Assembly (NCBI RefSeq): GCF_002632725.1
Contig: NZ_NJAI01000001.1
Span: 684,607-748,606, forward strand
Length of the DNA: 64,000 nt
Reading direction: 5' to 3'
DNA from: Xenorhabdus hominickii
GTDB lineage: Bacteria > Pseudomonadota > Gammaproteobacteria > Enterobacterales > Enterobacteriaceae
Shown in pieces: positions 61,794 through 64,000 of this stretch (positions are counted from its first letter, which is position 1; each line of letters opens with the position of its first letter). Made by a program: the position numbers and the translations under genes. Under the pieces are notes generated by a model. It was not told the DNA's origin and did no database searches. It worked only from the letters and a program-made list of their open reading frames with translations.

Positions 61794-62615
61794 TCAAATC
61801 CCATCCCCATTCTCAAATCCGTTATTTATGCCATTAAAATGCTGGTTCATATCCAACGATGGTTTATCACTTTCCGGTTTTCCGACAATCCTCGCTGGTA
61901 CGCCCGCCACAGTGGTATGAGGTGGAACAGATTTTAATACAACCGACCCCGCTCCAATTTTTGCGCCACGGCCAATCTCAATATTACCCAAGATTTTGGA
62001 ACCCGCGCCAATCATTACTCCTTCACGTACTTTTGGATGGCGATCTCCCTCCGCTTTACCTGTACCACCAAGCGTTACAGATTGCAGAATAGAAACGTCA
62101 TTCTCAACAACTGCGGTTTCACCAATCACAATACCGGTTGCATGGTCGAGCATAATACCGCAGCCAATTTTCGCGGCAGGATGGATATCTACAGCAAAAG
62201 AAACTGAGATCTGGTTTTGCATATAAGTCGCCAATGCCTTGCGATCTTGTTTCCACAACCAATGTGCAATGCGATAGGCCTGTAAAGCATGGAAGCCCTT
62301 GAGGTAGAGCAATGGTGTCGAGTATTTGTCTACTGCTGGATCTCGTAATCGAACAGCTTTGATATCATATGCTGCCGATTCGATCATTTTGGGGTCACTA
62401 CGGTAAGCGTCTTCAACAACTTCTTTGACCTCAATCGCAGGCATAATCGGTGTTGCTAGCTTATTTGCCAACATATAGCTCAGGGCACTACCCAGGTTTT
62501 CATGCTTGAGTAGTGTCGCGTGAAAAAAACTGGCTAACATGGGTTCACAGTCTGCCAGCGCCCTTGCTTCATTTTTTATATTTTTCCAGACTTCGTTCAG
62601 TTCTTCTCGCGACAT
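61794..62615 (-). CDS. cysE: Serine acetyltransferase CysE
   Basis: First committed step of cysteine synthesis: serine plus acetyl-CoA to O-acetylserine. ATG at 62615 gives 273 residues, exactly the E. coli length, with AGGA nine bases before it; ATG 62624 and TTG 62639 are in frame but badly placed. Left-handed beta-helix repeats with DHATGIVIGETAVVENDVS and GGTGKAEGDRHPK near residues 155-195; the C-terminal NGINNGFENGDGI ends in Ile, needed for CysK binding. Downstream of gpsA. Confidence 0.96.
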   Translation of the reverse strand: MSREELNEVWKNIKNEARALADCEPMLASFFHATLLKHENLGSALSYMLANKLATPIMPAIEVKEVVEDAYRSDPKMIESAAYDIKAVRLRDPAVDKYSTPLLYLKGFHALQAYRIAHWLWKQDRKALATYMQNQISVSFAVDIHPAAKIGCGIMLDHATGIVIGETAVVENDVSILQSVTLGGTGKAEGDRHPKVREGVMIGAGSKILGNIEIGRGAKIGAGSVVLKSVPPHTTVAGVPARIVGKPESDKPSLDMNQHFNGINNGFENGDGI

Positions 62616-62635
62616 AGCAGTCATTCCTATCTTAC

Positions 62636-63655
62636 TCAAGAGTGAGAGCCTTCTCCCTCATCTCTTGTCGCCCTTCCCAATAATGCCTGAGCAGCTTCAA
62701 TCACATTTTTATTGCAGTACAGTATCTGGTAAATCTGCTCTGCGATGGGTATCTCAACACCCGTTCGTTCTGCCAGCGCCCGAACTTCTTTGGTATTACG
62801 GTAGCCTTCAACAACTTGCCCAATTTCACGCTGAGCATCATCAACACTGACACCTTGCCCCAGCATCATGCCAAAACGACGATTACGAGATTGGTTATCA
62901 GTACAGGTCAAAACTAAATCACCTAATCCTGCCATTCCCATGAATGTGGAAGGATCTGCCCCCAGAGCCACCCCAAGACGACTCATCTCCGCCAACCCGC
63001 GGGTAATCAACGCCGTGCGGGCATTAGCTCCGAATCCCATACCATCAGAGATCCCTGCACCAATTGCAATAACATTTTTTATTGCTCCGCCGAGTTGTAC
63101 GCCAATGAAATCTGGGTTTTTGTATACGCGGAAACTTTTACCACAATGGAAGAATTGCTGGAGTTCTTCACAAAATTCAGATGTTGTCGCAGAGACAGCA
63201 ATCGCTGTTGGCAAACCAGCAGCAAGTTCTTTTGCAAATGTCGGGCCAGAGACAACTGCCAAGGGGATTTCATTACCTAATATCTCACGGGCTACATCTT
63301 GTAATAAACGTCCAGTCTCGGCTTCAAGCCCCTTGGTCGCCCAAACAATACGACTATCATGCAGTAAGTGAGGTCTTATCTGCTGTAAGACATCACCAAA
63401 AACATAGCTAGGAACCACTATCAGGATATTGCGGCTGGCTGAAATCGCTTTCTTCAGATCAGCCTCAAGCTGTAAATTATCAGGAAAAGAAACATCCGGC
63501 AAAAACGCCTGATTACAACGTGCCTGCTGTAAAGCGCGGACGTGATCAGGATTATGCCCCCAAAGCACGACGTCATGCCCATTGCGAGCCAAAGTAATGG
63601 CTAAAGCGGTGCCGTATGAACCGGCACCGATAACTGTCATAGAAGCAGTATTCAT
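62636..63655 (-). CDS. gpsA: Glycerol-3-phosphate dehydrogenase GpsA
   Basis: NAD(P)+-dependent, makes sn-glycerol 3-phosphate for phospholipids. 339 residues as in E. coli. [10 protein letters not shown] near the N-terminus, [20 protein letters not shown] near residue 190 with the catalytic Lys, and [19 protein letters not shown] near 245. The start overlaps the secB stop by one base. Confidence 0.97.
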   Translation of the reverse strand: MNTASMTVIGAGSYGTALAITLARNGHDVVLWGHNPDHVRALQQARCNQAFLPDVSFPDNLQLEADLKKAISASRNILIVVPSYVFGDVLQQIRPHLLHDSRIVWATKGLEAETGRLLQDVAREILGNEIPLAVVSGPTFAKELAAGLPTAIAVSATTSEFCEELQQFFHCGKSFRVYKNPDFIGVQLGGAIKNVIAIGAGISDGMGFGANARTALITRGLAEMSRLGVALGADPSTFMGMAGLGDLVLTCTDNQSRNRRFGMMLGQGVSVDDAQREIGQVVEGYRNTKEVRALAERTGVEIPIAEQIYQILYCNKNVIEAAQALLGRATRDEGEGSHS

Positions 63656-64000
63656 CAGGCTTCCTGTATAGCCTCGTTAGACTCTTCAGACTGCTGTTGC
63701 AGGTAGTTCATAAACAGCGCGTCAAAGTTAACCGGAGCCAGATTCAGTTGTGGGAAAGTACCACGACCTACCAAGCTGGTGATGCATTCACGAGCATATG
63801 GGAACAGAATGTTCGGGCAATATGCACCTAAGCAGTGCGCCAGTTGGGTTCCTTCGATACCATCGATAGAGAAAATACCTGCTTGCTGAACTTCACACAG
63901 AAACGCGGTTTCTTCGCCCAATGCTGCCGTAACGGTTACACGCAGAACAACTTCATAAACTCCCTGAACCAGTTCGCTGGAAGCCGTATCCAAATCTAAT
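63655..64000 (-). CDS. secB: Protein-export chaperone SecB (5' end outside window)
   Basis: Cytoplasmic export chaperone. The window holds the C-terminal 114 or so residues; the frame stays open to the right edge, reading [20 protein letters not shown] there, which aligns with about residue 42 of E. coli SecB. Visible core includes [35 protein letters not shown] and [11 protein letters not shown]. Secretion partner SecA is elsewhere. It heads the secB-gpsA-cysE order. Confidence 0.96.
   Translation of the reverse strand, partial: LDLDTASSELVQGVYEVVLRVTVTAALGEETAFLCEVQQAGIFSIDGIEGTQLAHCLGAYCPNILFPYARECITSLVGRGTFPQLNLAPVNFDALFMNYLQQQSEESNEAIQEA

Overview
The window reads as chromosomal DNA of a gammaproteobacterium of the Enterobacterales. 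Nearly every gene from 271 to 49871 is recognisable against its Escherichia coli counterpart and lies in the E. coli 88-90 min order (rrn, murI, btuB, trmA, yijD, fabR, sthA, oxyR, arg, metF, ppc, metLB, metJ, rpmE, priA, cytR, ftsN, hslVU, menA, rraA, zapB, glpFK, emrD, fpr, yiiRQ, tpiA, sbp, pfkA, fieF, cpxPRA). Two placements point to the Morganellaceae (Xenorhabdus, Photorhabdus, Proteus, Providencia): argG sits inside argCBGH, and an O-antigen cluster sits between cpxA and trmL-cysE-gpsA-secB. I lean to Xenorhabdus or Photorhabdus, but the genus is an inference.

Layout. 1-270: promoters and leader of an rRNA operon that runs leftward out of the window. 271-7852: cell wall, cobalamin uptake, tRNA methylation, fatty acid and redox genes. 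7967-13787: arginine biosynthesis as divergent argE / argCBGH. 14144-25226: methionine genes (metF, metB-metL, metJ) with two MetJ operators, ppc, and a non-core insertion (an MFS exporter with a divergent LysR regulator and a frameshifted partner gene). 25311-37058: ribosomal, replication restart, division, protease, menaquinone and glycerol genes. 37141-46581: emrD, fpr, yiiR, yiiQ, tpiA, sbp, pfkA, fieF and an acyltransferase / CDP-diglyceride synthase pair. 46701-49871: a decayed hicA toxin, the CpxQ small RNA, cpxP and cpxRA.

50057-61143 is the accessory region: a visibly AT-rich O-antigen-type cluster preceded by a JUMPStart/ops element (RfaH control). It encodes a phosphatase, a nucleotidyltransferase-kinase fusion, a second nucleotidyltransferase, four glycosyltransferase-like proteins, Wzx, Wzy and a Gnu-type epimerase, and is interrupted by decayed, apparently nested IS1-family copies. 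The Gnu-like enzyme suggests a repeat unit starting with GalNAc. The first three genes look like a route to an unusual nucleotide-activated building block and are the most interesting uncharacterised part of the window.

The window ends with trmL and the cysE-gpsA-secB block; secB is cut by the right edge. I see no CRISPR array, tRNA gene, prophage or intact insertion sequence.
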